Counted from the first letter of the stretch, positions 1-7,998 are shown. The stretch: 9,820 nucleotides of DNA from Bacilli bacterium (GCA_016295795.1 JAEDKN010000039.1:1-9820), one strand, 5' to 3'. The notes: generated by a model from the sequence alone, not told the origin. Translations and numbers: made by a program.

Positions 1-1406
1 ACTATTCTTTGATCCACAATCAATGTAAATTCAGAACCTCTATTCTTTTCACTTCTTACCGTTATTGTTCCGCCTATTAAATTTACCATCTTTTTAGCAA
101 TATCTAATGTTATATCTTTTTCATCTACTGCTTCCAAATCTAATTCTTCTTTATTATCACTTTGGAACAACTTATTTATTTCTTCTGTTTTTACACCTAT
201 TCCTGAATCTTTTACTGAAATAATTAATCTACATACATCAAAACTTATTATAGAATTTACATTAAACTCAACAAATCCTTTTTGTGTGTACTTTATTGCA
301 TTTGAAATTAATGCATTTATTATTTGTTTTAATCTTATTGAATCGCCATACAACATTTCTGGCATTGCCTCGTCAAAATTAGTTCTAAATTCCAAATTTT
401 TCTTTGCTGCTTCTTTTTCAGATTTTATACTTATCTCATTTAATAGATTAGCTATTTTATATTGATTTTCTACTATTTTTATTTTCTTTGCATCCATAGT
501 TGATACATCCATCGCTCCATTTAAAATATAAGATATTTTTTGTCCTGAAGTTCTTATATCAATTGCTTTTTCTTTTATGCTTTCTATATTATCATCTTCC
601 AATATTTGTTCTGTTCTTTGTTCAATCATATTTAATGGATGTCTTATTTGCTGAGCAGTATTAAATATAAATATTGATTTATCATTATTATTTTTCTCAA
701 CCATAGCCTTTGCTTTAGTTAATTCATCTATCATCTTTATATCTGGATTTTCTATTGTAAAGTACATTAAAAATGTAACAAAAGTTTCCATCGATGTCAT
801 CAATAGTAATCCAGGATTTAATTTTTGAATTATCATAACAATAGTGCCTATAGTTATAAATACAAACAAAGGAAGATATTTCTTACTCTTTATTTCTTTA
901 AAATTTCTAAACATAGCAACAAGACATACGACTATATATACTGGAATAAGTATATATAAAATATTTGCGCTTGGTCCATAAGAATATGCAACTGAACCTT
1001 TACTATAATAATTTAAAGGTAAAACAAAAACCAATATTGAAATCAATAAATATACAATTGTTAATATATTAAAAACGCTTTGATAATGCTTTTGACGTTC
1101 TTCGACGCTTGCATTTTCTTTTTTATAGGAAATAACAAGGATATAAGCTGTAAAAAACGATATCCAAGTTAAATAGTATATCAGCAATGCTTTAGATATC
1201 AAATCATTTATCACTAACATAGACTCTCTATTTATTATAGTGAAATAACAGCTAACAGCCAATATAGTTCCAATTAAATTGCTCACTATTAAATATCCAT
1301 ATATCTTATTTTCTAGTGTTTGTATTCTTTTTTTTGAAAAAAAAGTCATTGTTAAGAGCACACTATAAAACAAACTACATGCAGAAAACGTGAAACCAAC
1401 ACTCAT
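1..1406 (-). CDS. Membrane histidine-kinase-like protein, partial, degenerate catalytic motifs
   Basis: This gene is open to the left edge: 468 complete codons and no stop. The first ~225 residues are mostly hydrophobic, with about six or seven membrane segments and a hydrophilic loop near 131-147 containing YGPSAN. A linker (ENPDIKMIDEL, 219-229) leads into a dimerisation/H-box region and an HATPase domain. The H box reads AQQIRHPLN (251-259): Gln252 stands where SHELRTPLN has the phosphorylated His, and His256 stands at the usual Thr. The N box (GDSIRLKQIINALISNAIKYT, 354-374, with N364 and N369) and G1 box (DSGIG, 400-404) are intact. The GxGLGL loop is replaced by DITLDI (431-436). The ATG at 1406 lies 8 nt after AAGGGAGA; the ATG at 1413 is out of frame. 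The gene is probably a signalling protein, but autophosphorylation is doubtful. No partner response regulator is in the window; it could lie further left. Confidence 0.85.
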   Translation of the reverse strand, partial: MSVGFTFSACSLFYSVLLTMTFFSKKRIQTLENKIYGYLIVSNLIGTILAVSCYFTIINRESMLVINDLISKALLIYYLTWISFFTAYILVISYKKENASVEERQKHYQSVFNILTIVYLLISILVFVLPLNYYSKGSVAYSYGPSANILYILIPVYIVVCLVAMFRNFKEIKSKKYLPLFVFITIGTIVMIIQKLNPGLLLMTSMETFVTFLMYFTIENPDIKMIDELTKAKAMVEKNNNDKSIFIFNTAQQIRHPLNMIEQRTEQILEDDNIESIKEKAIDIRTSGQKISYILNGAMDVSTMDAKKIKIVENQYKIANLLNEISIKSEKEAAKKNLEFRTNFDEAMPEMLYGDSIRLKQIINALISNAIKYTQKGFVEFNVNSIISFDVCRLIISVKDSGIGVKTEEINKLFQSDNKEELDLEAVDEKDITLDIAKKMVNLIGGTITVRSEKNRGSEFTLIVDQRI

Positions 1407-1437
1407 TATTCATCTCTCCCTTACCCTACTTAAATTA

Positions 1438-1446
1438 ATTATAGCA
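1438..1446 (-). promoter_or_regulatory. Extended -10 promoter for the histidine-kinase-like gene
   Basis: The minus strand reads TGCTATAAT, a perfect -10 with the upstream TG of an extended -10 element. No good -35 is found at 16-18 bp, because that space is the T-tract and stem of the preceding gene's terminator. The predicted start near 1431 would leave a leader of about 24 nt carrying the AAGGGAGA ribosome site (1415-1422). The kinase is therefore probably transcribed separately from the acyl-CoA synthetase gene. Confidence 0.55.
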
Positions 1447-1454
1447 TATAATTC

Positions 1455-1490
1455 AAAAAAAAACGATAAAACCTTTTATTTTATCGTTTT
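1455..1490 (-). terminator. Intrinsic terminator overlapping the 3' end of the acyl-CoA synthetase gene
   Basis: A perfect 12-bp stem (AAAACGATAAAA at 1479-1490 on the minus strand, pairing with TTTTATCGTTTT at 1460-1471) has a 7-nt loop and ends in a run of nine T. The 5' arm is exactly the last four codons (Lys-Thr-Ile-Lys), and the TAA stop (1476-1478) lies in the loop. The stem is AT-rich, so strength is uncertain. The plus strand also carries a short T run after the stem, but no plus-strand gene ends here. Confidence 0.7.
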
Positions 1491-3293
1491 TATAAGCTTA
1501 GTTATCTTTACATCACTAGAATTTGCTTTCTCGATTCCAGTTGATTCTAGTGCTTTGAAATCTACCTTTCCAGCAGGAGTCATTGGAATTTTATCAACAA
1601 ATTCATAATAATATGCCACGTCTCTTTCTGGTAAGTTATCACTACATAATTTTTCTAACATTCCCTGGACTTCTTCTTCAAATCCCTTAAAGTCATCCTT
1701 TAAAACTACTACTGCTTTTGGTAATTTTCCCTGTTGATTGTCAATACTATTAACGCCAACTACAGCACATTCTGCAACTGCTGGATGTATAGCCAAAACA
1801 TTTTCTATAGTAGATGGAAAAACATTATGACCATCAGGTCTTATTATCATTCGCTTGCTTCTAGCTTGATGAAAAAACAAACCATCTTCATTAACATACC
1901 CAAGATCCCCTGTTTTTATCCACTTTTTGCCATTCTCATCAATATAGAATATTTTGTTATTCTCTTCTTCGTTTTTCAAATAACCAAGCATAACACTCGG
2001 ACCAGAAAAATACCATTCTCCAATTTCATTTGGATTTTCTATTCTTTCTTTAGTAATTGGATTGCGAATTTCCGCATCTACTAAAGGCAAAGGTATTCCT
2101 ACACTTCCTAATTCGTTACATTCATTTTTTATACAAACACAAACTGCAGAAGACAATTCAGTCATTCCATATCCTTTTGCCAATTTAGTTTCACAAGCAT
2201 GAGCCATTAAAAATGAATTTATTTTCTTTTCTAACTCGATATTTGTTGTATCGCCTCCAGCTCCTGGGCTAATTAAAAATGATAAATCCTTGTCTTTTAA
2301 TTTGTCTGATGTTAATAAAGGCTCATAGTGAGTTGGTACGCCCATGAAATGTGCAGGCTTGTATTTTAATAGTAATTTATCAAATTTTGTTACATCAAAT
2401 TGTGGTATTAAAACATTCGTCATTCCTAAAGACAATGGCATATGAATTCCAGCAATTAATCCATAGGCCAAAAATGGTGGCATGATATCCAAAAATACTT
2501 GCCCCGGTTTATTTTCTATACCACAATATTTGTATTCTAATGCTACCGAATTAATATTTTCATTAGATAAAACTACACCCTTTGGAACACCTGTTGTTCC
2601 ACCTGTTCTAACAATTACAGCTGGTGTATCTTTTTCAAAAGAACAAGTTTCACTATTCGTATACTTACCATTCTTTATAAAATCATGCCATTTTATATAA
2701 ACACTATTTTTTGGAATTGGTTCTGAATTTCCCTTTACATATGATATGTTTTCCTTTAACTTATAACCTGCATTTAAAAGCATTGGTAATGAGTCAGCAG
2801 ATGAAACAGACACAATTTTACTTACATTAGTTTCATCGATTATCTTATCAACTTTCGGATGACATAAATCAATTATAACAATTAATTGTGATTCCGTCTC
2901 AGTAATTGCTTGTTTTATTGTTTTTGCAGGTATTCTTGGATCAACAAAATGTGCAACTGCTCCTATTTTATTAAGTGCATACAAAGAATAAATTGTCTCA
3001 GGCACAGTTGGCATTAAAAGAGTTACAACATCCCCTTTTTTTACTCCCATAGCTGCAAATGCATTGGCAGCCGATTCAATATTTTTAGCAAGTACTCCAT
3101 AACTTATTTTTCTGTCAAAATAATTAAGTGCAGTTACATTGCTATTAGATTTCGCAGAATCAAGTAGATAATCATATATAGTCTTATTTGGAACTTGTAG
3201 ATTTAGTGCTTCTTCAGAATAAAACTTTTTATATCTTTCTGTCAATGTTATATTTTGATAGTTATTTTTTTCAACCATTTTATTGTTGTCCAT
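1476..3293 (-). CDS. AMP-binding acyl-CoA synthetase-like ligase (ANL superfamily)
   Basis: The 605-residue protein has the full set of adenylate-forming motifs. These are the phosphate-binding loop TGGTTGVPKG (230-239), GYGMTE (374-379), the ribose-binding TGD (461-463), a hinge/A8 region ARSKRMIIRPDGHNVFP (477-493), and the C-terminal catalytic Lys576 in PAGKVD. Enzymes of this family activate a carboxylic acid with ATP and pass the acyl group to CoA or a carrier. The length, the TGD and the GHNVFP region resemble bacterial fatty-acyl-CoA ligases more than NRPS modules; no carrier domain is present. The substrate cannot be read from sequence. No signal peptide is seen, so it is probably cytosolic. 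The ATG at 3293 is preceded by AGGGGA (3303-3308), about 9 nt away. It has its own promoter and terminator, so it is probably monocistronic. No fatty-acid or polyketide genes are adjacent. Confidence 0.92.
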   Translation of the reverse strand: MDNNKMVEKNNYQNITLTERYKKFYSEEALNLQVPNKTIYDYLLDSAKSNSNVTALNYFDRKISYGVLAKNIESAANAFAAMGVKKGDVVTLLMPTVPETIYSLYALNKIGAVAHFVDPRIPAKTIKQAITETESQLIVIIDLCHPKVDKIIDETNVSKIVSVSSADSLPMLLNAGYKLKENISYVKGNSEPIPKNSVYIKWHDFIKNGKYTNSETCSFEKDTPAVIVRTGGTTGVPKGVVLSNENINSVALEYKYCGIENKPGQVFLDIMPPFLAYGLIAGIHMPLSLGMTNVLIPQFDVTKFDKLLLKYKPAHFMGVPTHYEPLLTSDKLKDKDLSFLISPGAGGDTTNIELEKKINSFLMAHACETKLAKGYGMTELSSAVCVCIKNECNELGSVGIPLPLVDAEIRNPITKERIENPNEIGEWYFSGPSVMLGYLKNEEENNKIFYIDENGKKWIKTGDLGYVNEDGLFFHQARSKRMIIRPDGHNVFPSTIENVLAIHPAVAECAVVGVNSIDNQQGKLPKAVVVLKDDFKGFEEEVQGMLEKLCSDNLPERDVAYYYEFVDKIPMTPAGKVDFKALESTGIEKANSSDVKITKLIKTIK

Positions 3294-3358
3294 TTAATTT
3301 TCTCCCCTTACTTAATAACATACAATTTTATTTTACTACTAATTTACTACGTTTGCAT

Positions 3359-3387
3359 ATATTATCATTTTTTAGTAATTTTGTCAA
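3359..3387 (-). promoter_or_regulatory. Sigma-A-type promoter for the acyl-CoA synthetase gene
   Basis: On the minus strand a consensus TTGACA (3382-3387) is followed after 17 bp by TAATAT (3359-3364), a moderate -10 match. The -35 begins only 2 bp after the stop codon of the upstream DUF2207 gene. The predicted start near 3352 gives a leader of about 60 nt before the ATG. No convincing terminator separates the two genes, so read-through from upstream may add to expression. Confidence 0.6.
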
Positions 3388-3389
3388 GT

Positions 3390-5324
3390 TTAGAAACGGC
3401 CTCCGCCACTTCCGCCTCCTCCAAAGCCTCCGCCTCCGAAGGATGATCCACCACCAAATCCTCCACTGCTACTATTTGATGATGAAGCCATTTCGTGTCT
3501 AGAAATTGTTTGTCTTGCATTTAAAACACTATTATTAACTGTTCTAGCTAAAGTATTATAGAAATACAAATTATCAAAATATAAATAAGTAAACATTGTA
3601 TTATCATCATAATTCATATTTTGAAGATTAACTTTCATCGCTTTCTGTACTTTATCAGCTATTCCGAACACCATTGCATAAACTAAATATTTTTCCCACA
3701 AAGCAATTTCTGGCAATTCTTTTTCACTTAACCTTCCAAAATCGTTTAGATAATTATTCAACGCCTTCCATTTCTTATATTCTTCATTCCCTTTTTTAGT
3801 TCTCTTATTAATAGTAAAAAAATAGAAAATAGCAACTACCGCAAACAAATTAAACGTATATGCAAATCCTAGATTTAAATTAAATGCATAACTCAATATG
3901 CTAATAACTGGCATTATAACACTATATAAAACACCTTTTGTTTTAGCTGATGAAACATTTTCATAAAACTCTTCATTTAAAGCAATCGAAGTCGCACTAT
4001 TTTGCCAAGTATCATATTTAAGCATAAAGTTTTTTGCATCACTGTATTCTTTCGAATAATTATCTATCTCTTCCACTGTTACGCTATTATTATCACCAAT
4101 AGTATTAATAAGAAGTTCTATTATTTCTTTTTCTGCAGGATTTAATTTAGATAAATCTGCATTCTTGTTTAAAGTAAATCTATAATTTTTTTTGTCTTTA
4201 CTAGAAAATAATTTTTTACTCTTAACTTGTTCTTCACTTAATATAAGTACTTTTTTTGTTATTAAATCCAATATGGTAGCGATAAAACTATTTTGATTAA
4301 CTGTTTTATACATCAAATAACTTACTGTAGTTGGTGGATATTCTGATGGAATATCTCTTAAATATTTTGCGTTGAACTCACTTTTATATTCTTTATCATA
4401 TTTGTTATATATTTTATAAACAATTATAATCAAGCCTATTAACCAACCTACACTCAACACTTTCAAGAAAGTTATTATACCATTTATAATAGCTTCTTGG
4501 CGCCTTGCTTTTTCTCTTTCTTCATTAGCAATTTCGGCCCTTTCTTTTTCTACTTCCAATATATATTCTAATCCATCTATATTAGATTTTTTTGTTGCGT
4601 TTGGCACTATATCTTTATCAAACACCACTCTCATGTCTACTGCATTGTACTTATATAAAGAAGGATAGGTTAATTCCACACTACTTTTATCTATTATTCT
4701 ATTTTCTCCATTTAATGGCCCATGAGAAAATACTCTTAATTCATTGCTTTCTTTTGGCAAATTAACCACTATTTTTAAATCATCAATATCTTCTTCATAA
4801 TCAGTACCAATAAAATCCCATGCTATTTCTGCAACATCATTATGAACTACAACTACATCTTTTAAAGTATAAGTAACAAGTGATGCTTTTTTATAACTGG
4901 AAGGTAAATAGATAGCTAAATCATACCCTTCTGGATCATATGTTTTTGTATATACTCCATAATCACCTTTCTCAGCATAACTAACAAGATCAAATTCTCT
5001 ATTAATATTATTAATAGAATTAAAACTTTTGTTATTAAAATTCACATCATATACTCTTAGATCAACTAAATCAGAAGCATTATATATAGAACTACCTTCA
5101 AAATCATCTTTTACACCAGAAAAAATTTGTAAAGCAGTATTTTTATATCTTAATGTAGTTAATACACCATTATAGCTTCCATCAAGAACTTTTAATTCCT
5201 TTACTTCCATATCCCCATTTTCTTTTATATTAGCCTCAATATAATAAGTAGAAGTATTTGCATATACAGAAATGGGCATAAGCATAAAAATAAAACTAGC
5301 AACAAAGAACTTTAATCTTTTCAT
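3390..5324 (-). CDS. DUF2207 (YciQ-like) membrane protein with Gly-rich tail
   Basis: The function is unknown; the family is often paired with lemA. The 644-residue protein starts with a signal peptide (basic KRLK, hydrophobic core, likely cleavage after VYA at ~22). An exported beta-rich N-terminal domain runs to ~245 and a charged, probably helical stretch (ELEVEKERAEIANEE-type) to ~277. A membrane segment follows at ~278-304, then a cytosolic part containing PSEYPPTTVSYLM (~325-338). Two closely spaced membrane segments lie at ~464-480 and ~486-505. The family-like stretch LPEIALWEKYLVYAMVFGIA is at ~537-556, and residues 621-644 are almost only Gly, Ser and Phe. The frame is open to 5399, but that start would overlap lemA. 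The ATG at 5324 has GAAGGAGA (5329-5336) and gives the signal peptide, so I chose it. The gene follows lemA by 37 nt and is presumably cotranscribed. Confidence 0.88.
   Translation of the reverse strand: MKRLKFFVASFIFMLMPISVYANTSTYYIEANIKENGDMEVKELKVLDGSYNGVLTTLRYKNTALQIFSGVKDDFEGSSIYNASDLVDLRVYDVNFNNKSFNSINNINREFDLVSYAEKGDYGVYTKTYDPEGYDLAIYLPSSYKKASLVTYTLKDVVVVHNDVAEIAWDFIGTDYEEDIDDLKIVVNLPKESNELRVFSHGPLNGENRIIDKSSVELTYPSLYKYNAVDMRVVFDKDIVPNATKKSNIDGLEYILEVEKERAEIANEEREKARRQEAIINGIITFLKVLSVGWLIGLIIIVYKIYNKYDKEYKSEFNAKYLRDIPSEYPPTTVSYLMYKTVNQNSFIATILDLITKKVLILSEEQVKSKKLFSSKDKKNYRFTLNKNADLSKLNPAEKEIIELLINTIGDNNSVTVEEIDNYSKEYSDAKNFMLKYDTWQNSATSIALNEEFYENVSSAKTKGVLYSVIMPVISILSYAFNLNLGFAYTFNLFAVVAIFYFFTINKRTKKGNEEYKKWKALNNYLNDFGRLSEKELPEIALWEKYLVYAMVFGIADKVQKAMKVNLQNMNYDDNTMFTYLYFDNLYFYNTLARTVNNSVLNARQTISRHEMASSSNSSSGGFGGGSSFGGGGFGGGGSGGGRF
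3393..3464 (-). repeat. Low-complexity Gly-rich coding tract
   Basis: This is an irregular run of GGN codons (GGC, GGA and GGT mixed) with Phe and Ser codons, encoding the last 24 residues of the DUF2207 protein. It is the most GC-rich stretch in an otherwise very AT-rich window. The codons vary, so the repetition is at protein level and is not a recent DNA slippage array. Similar Gly/Ser tails are familiar in DUF2207 and TPM-domain proteins. Confidence 0.75.
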
Positions 5325-5328
5325 ATAT

Positions 5329-5336
5329 TCTCCTTC
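5329..5336 (-). promoter_or_regulatory. Ribosome binding site fixing the DUF2207 start
   Basis: GAAGGAGA on the minus strand is 4 nt upstream of the ATG at 5324. It supports this start over the upstream in-frame codon at 5399, which has no comparable site and would add 25 residues ahead of the signal peptide. Confidence 0.8.
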
Positions 5337-5361
5337 AAAAAAAGACTCACCAAAGCAAGTC

Positions 5362-5910
5362 TTAGAAGCTAACTTTTGGCGCTTCTCTTTCAGATTCATT
5401 ATCTAATTTAAAGAATTCTGATTGTTTAAACCCAAATATATTTGCAATAATATTTGTTGGAAACATTTCCACTTTATTATTATAAGTCAATACTGTATCA
5501 TTGTAGAATTGTCTCGCATATGAAATTTTCTCTTCAATATCTTTTAAATCAGCTTGTAAAGAAAGAAAGTTTTCGTTTGCCTTTAGTTCTGGGTATGATT
5601 CTGACAAAGCAAACAATTTATTTAATGCTCCTGTAATTTGATTATTTGCTTCAATTTCTTCAGCTACAGTATTAGCAGAAGCAAATGCATTTCTTGCTTT
5701 TACTACATCTTCAAATGTAGTTTTCTCATGTTTTGCATATCCTTTTACTGTTTCAACTAAATTAGGAATTAAATCTACTCTTTTCTTTAATTGAACGTCA
5801 ATCTGTGCCCATTGGTCTTTTACCTTATTCCTTTCTCTTACCAATCCGTTATATGCACTAATCACATATAAAACTAATAAAACTAATATTACAATTATAA
5901 TCCACCACAT
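5362..5910 (-). CDS. lemA: LemA family protein
   Basis: The 182-residue protein has one N-terminal membrane segment (WWIIIVILVLLVLYVISAY, about residues 2-20) followed by a long helical domain typical of LemA. Recognisable family stretches are NGLVRERNKVKDQWAQIDVQ, KKRVDLIPNLVETVKGYA, ALSESYPELKANENFLSLQ, ISYARQFYNDTVLTYNN, FPTNIIANIFGF and the end motif APKVSF. LemA proteins are membrane-anchored with an outside or inside helical bundle; their biochemical role is not established. The frame opens with a GTG at 5919, but that codon lies inside the ribosome site AGAGGTG. The ATG at 5910, 6 nt after the site, is the likely start. It is 48 nt after the P-type ATPase stop and directly before the DUF2207 gene, the usual lemA partner. 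Identity is secure; the function is not. Confidence 0.96.
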   Translation of the reverse strand: MWWIIIVILVLLVLYVISAYNGLVRERNKVKDQWAQIDVQLKKRVDLIPNLVETVKGYAKHEKTTFEDVVKARNAFASANTVAEEIEANNQITGALNKLFALSESYPELKANENFLSLQADLKDIEEKISYARQFYNDTVLTYNNKVEMFPTNIIANIFGFKQSEFFKLDNESEREAPKVSF

Positions 5911-5916
5911 ATTCTT

Positions 5917-5923
5917 CACCTCT
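5917..5923 (-). promoter_or_regulatory. Ribosome binding site deciding the lemA start
   Basis: AGAGGTG on the minus strand lies 6 nt before ATG 5910. The in-frame GTG at 5917-5919 is part of this site and so is unlikely to be the start. Confidence 0.75.
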
Positions 5924-5929
5924 ATATTA

Positions 5930-5935
5930 ATTATA
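5930..5935 (-). promoter_or_regulatory. Possible -10 box before lemA
   Basis: A perfect TATAAT lies in the 48-nt gap between the ATPase gene and lemA. The hexamer 17 bp upstream (TTTCTT, 5953-5958) is a poor -35, and there is no TG extension. In such AT-rich DNA a TATAAT can arise by chance. If real, it would let lemA and the DUF2207 gene be expressed without the metal-pump operon. Confidence 0.3.
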
Positions 5936-5958
5936 TATTAAAATTATTAGAAAAGAAA

Positions 5959-7998
5959 CTATTTATTGAACTTTTTGATAATTTTTAGTGTATTTAATAT
6001 TGTAATTAATGTAACCCCAGTATCAGCAAATACTGCAGACCACATAGTAGCTACGCCAAATACGCTTAAACATAATATTATTATTTTTACAGAAACAGCA
6101 AATATTAAATTTTGCTTTATTATTTTATTTGTATATTTTGATATTTCAATACCTCTATCTATTTTCTCTAAATCATCAGTCATTATTACAATATCAGAGG
6201 CTTCTATCGCAGAAGATGAACCTACCATTCCCATAGAAATTCCTATATCTGCTCTTTTTAAGATTGGTGCATCATTAATTCCATCTCCAACAAAAGCTAT
6301 TATGTCATCTTGATTTTTAATTTTTTCATATTCTTTATACTTATCGTCTGGCAACATTTCATATTTTATATAATCAATATTAAGCTTCTTGCCAATTTCT
6401 AAAGCCACATCTTTTTTATCTCCAGTAAACATATACGTTTTTATTCCTTTACTACGTAATGAACTTATTAGTTCTTTAGCATTTCGTTTTATTCCATCAT
6501 CTATAATTATAGAAGCTACATGTTTACCATCTATGTTTAAATGAAGATTTGCTTCCATATTACAATTATCACACATCTTAACAGTTCCGACTTTTATAGA
6601 TTTATCTCCAATTTTATATTTAATTCCCTTGCCGGTTAATTCACTATATTCTTTAACATCCTTACTATCTATTTTCCTATTAAAAAACTCTATTAATGAT
6701 TTAGCTATAGGATGATTTGAAAGTGATTCTCCTTTTAATAATATTTCTATTATATCCTCTTCTTTGTATTTTTTATCATATATTTTTATTTCTTTAACAT
6801 CAAATCTTCCGTTAGTTAACGTCCCAGTTTTATCAAATATTATCTTATTTATTCTAGATAAATTATCCAAATAATTGCTTCCTTTTACTAAAATCCCATT
6901 CTTAGATGCTACTCCTATCCCTGTAAAATAAGAAAGAGGAACAGATATAGCTATTGCACAAGGACATGAAATTACTAAAAATGTAAGAGCCCTATATATA
7001 CTTTTAGTTATACCAATATCTGTAAATATAGTTAAAATTATCGAAGTTAAAATTGCAAGTATAAGTACTACAGGTGTATAAATCTTGCTTAATCTAGCAA
7101 CTAAAGTTTCAGTATTAGCTTTTTTATCACTTGCTTCTTCTACTAATTCCAATATTTTAGAAACCATAGAATTTTTAAACTCGGTTGTAGCTTTCATTTG
7201 TATAACATTATCCAAGTTTATTGAACCGGATAAAACATTATCATCTTTTTCTACGTTAATCGGAATTGATTCTCCAGTCAAAGCTGAAGTATCAAGTACA
7301 CTACTGCCACTTATAACAACTCCATCAGTTGGAATTTTCTCTCCTTTTTTTACTATTAGAATATCTCCCTTTTCTATTTCTTCAACATCAATTTGAATAG
7401 ATTCACCATTTACTATTTTAGTTGTATAATCTTGCTTTATATCAAGCAACCCTTTTATTGACTTCCTTGTATTGTTTATAGCTTTTTCTTCTAATATTTT
7501 ACCTATTATATATAGTGATACTACCATTATACCTTCTAGCGTTTCTCCAAGAAGTAATGCACCTATACATGAAATACTAATCAATGCATTCTCATTTATT
7601 GTCTTATTTCTAACTAATGTTTTAACTGCATTAACAAATGGTCTATATAATAAAAATACATATCCTAACAAAACCAAAATTTTATTTATATTAAATGGAA
7701 TATCAATTAATTCTCCTATTAATCCTAATACTAGCCCTATAATCAAATTAGACAAATGATATTCTTTATTTTCCTTGACATAAGATATATCAACGACAGT
7801 AGCATCTGCTTCTATATTTTTTACTAATTTATTTATATATTCTAAACTTTCTTCTTCATCACTTTCAAATGAGATCTTTGACGTAGAAAAATTTACTACA
7901 ACGTTATTAAACTGTGGCAGTTTATTTAGTTCATCTTCTATCTTTTTTGCACAATTAGCACAATCTAAATTAATAATACTATATCTACACTTTTTCAT
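5959..7998 (-). CDS. cadA: P1B-type heavy-metal ATPase, Zn/Cd/Pb class
   Basis: This is a 679-residue metal-exporting ATPase of the plasma membrane. An N-terminal HMA domain has the metal-binding DCANCA (C13, C16). Eight membrane segments can be placed (about 84-101, 105-127, 136-154, 156-172, 306-328, 338-361, 629-650, 652-670). Catalytic motifs are TGES (241-244), CPC in membrane helix 6 (345-347), the phosphorylated Asp389 in DKTGT, the HP dipeptide (429-430) and GDGINDAP (571-578). Lys638 in helix 7 and Asp659 in ADTG of helix 8 match the Lys and Asp that mark Zn/Cd/Pb pumps (K693/D714 in E. coli ZntA), which favours this class over copper pumps. An extra CDNC (C476-C479) sits in the nucleotide-binding domain. 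The ATG is 1 nt after the tetR-type stop, so translation is probably coupled. The symbol follows family usage; the exact metal is inferred. Confidence 0.93.
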   Translation of the reverse strand: MKKCRYSIINLDCANCAKKIEDELNKLPQFNNVVVNFSTSKISFESDEEESLEYINKLVKNIEADATVVDISYVKENKEYHLSNLIIGLVLGLIGELIDIPFNINKILVLLGYVFLLYRPFVNAVKTLVRNKTINENALISISCIGALLLGETLEGIMVVSLYIIGKILEEKAINNTRKSIKGLLDIKQDYTTKIVNGESIQIDVEEIEKGDILIVKKGEKIPTDGVVISGSSVLDTSALTGESIPINVEKDDNVLSGSINLDNVIQMKATTEFKNSMVSKILELVEEASDKKANTETLVARLSKIYTPVVLILAILTSIILTIFTDIGITKSIYRALTFLVISCPCAIAISVPLSYFTGIGVASKNGILVKGSNYLDNLSRINKIIFDKTGTLTNGRFDVKEIKIYDKKYKEEDIIEILLKGESLSNHPIAKSLIEFFNRKIDSKDVKEYSELTGKGIKYKIGDKSIKVGTVKMCDNCNMEANLHLNIDGKHVASIIIDDGIKRNAKELISSLRSKGIKTYMFTGDKKDVALEIGKKLNIDYIKYEMLPDDKYKEYEKIKNQDDIIAFVGDGINDAPILKRADIGISMGMVGSSSAIEASDIVIMTDDLEKIDRGIEISKYTNKIIKQNLIFAVSVKIIILCLSVFGVATMWSAVFADTGVTLITILNTLKIIKKFNK

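Noticed and set aside
1390..1608. Plus-strand 72-codon frame across the kinase-synthetase gap
   Set aside because: It overlaps two minus-strand genes and a terminator, starts without a ribosome site, and its hydrophobic sequence matches nothing.
1734..2084. Plus-strand open frame of 116 codons
   Set aside because: It lies opposite the acyl-CoA synthetase gene, has no ribosome site or recognisable domain, and is a by-product of the AT-rich coding strand.
3310..3389. Imperfect repeats of TAGTA/TACTA type as a terminator for the DUF2207 gene
   Set aside because: The arms do not pair without bulges, and no T-run follows. The region is better explained by a promoter.
5325..5399. 25-residue N-terminal extension of the DUF2207 protein
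   Set aside because: It overlaps the end of lemA, lacks a ribosome site, and would bury the signal peptide. The ATG at 5324 has GAAGGAGA.
5966..7759. Several plus-strand open frames of about 95-115 codons opposite the ATPase
   Set aside because: They are antisense to an intact gene with all catalytic motifs. Their translations are low-complexity and unlike any family.
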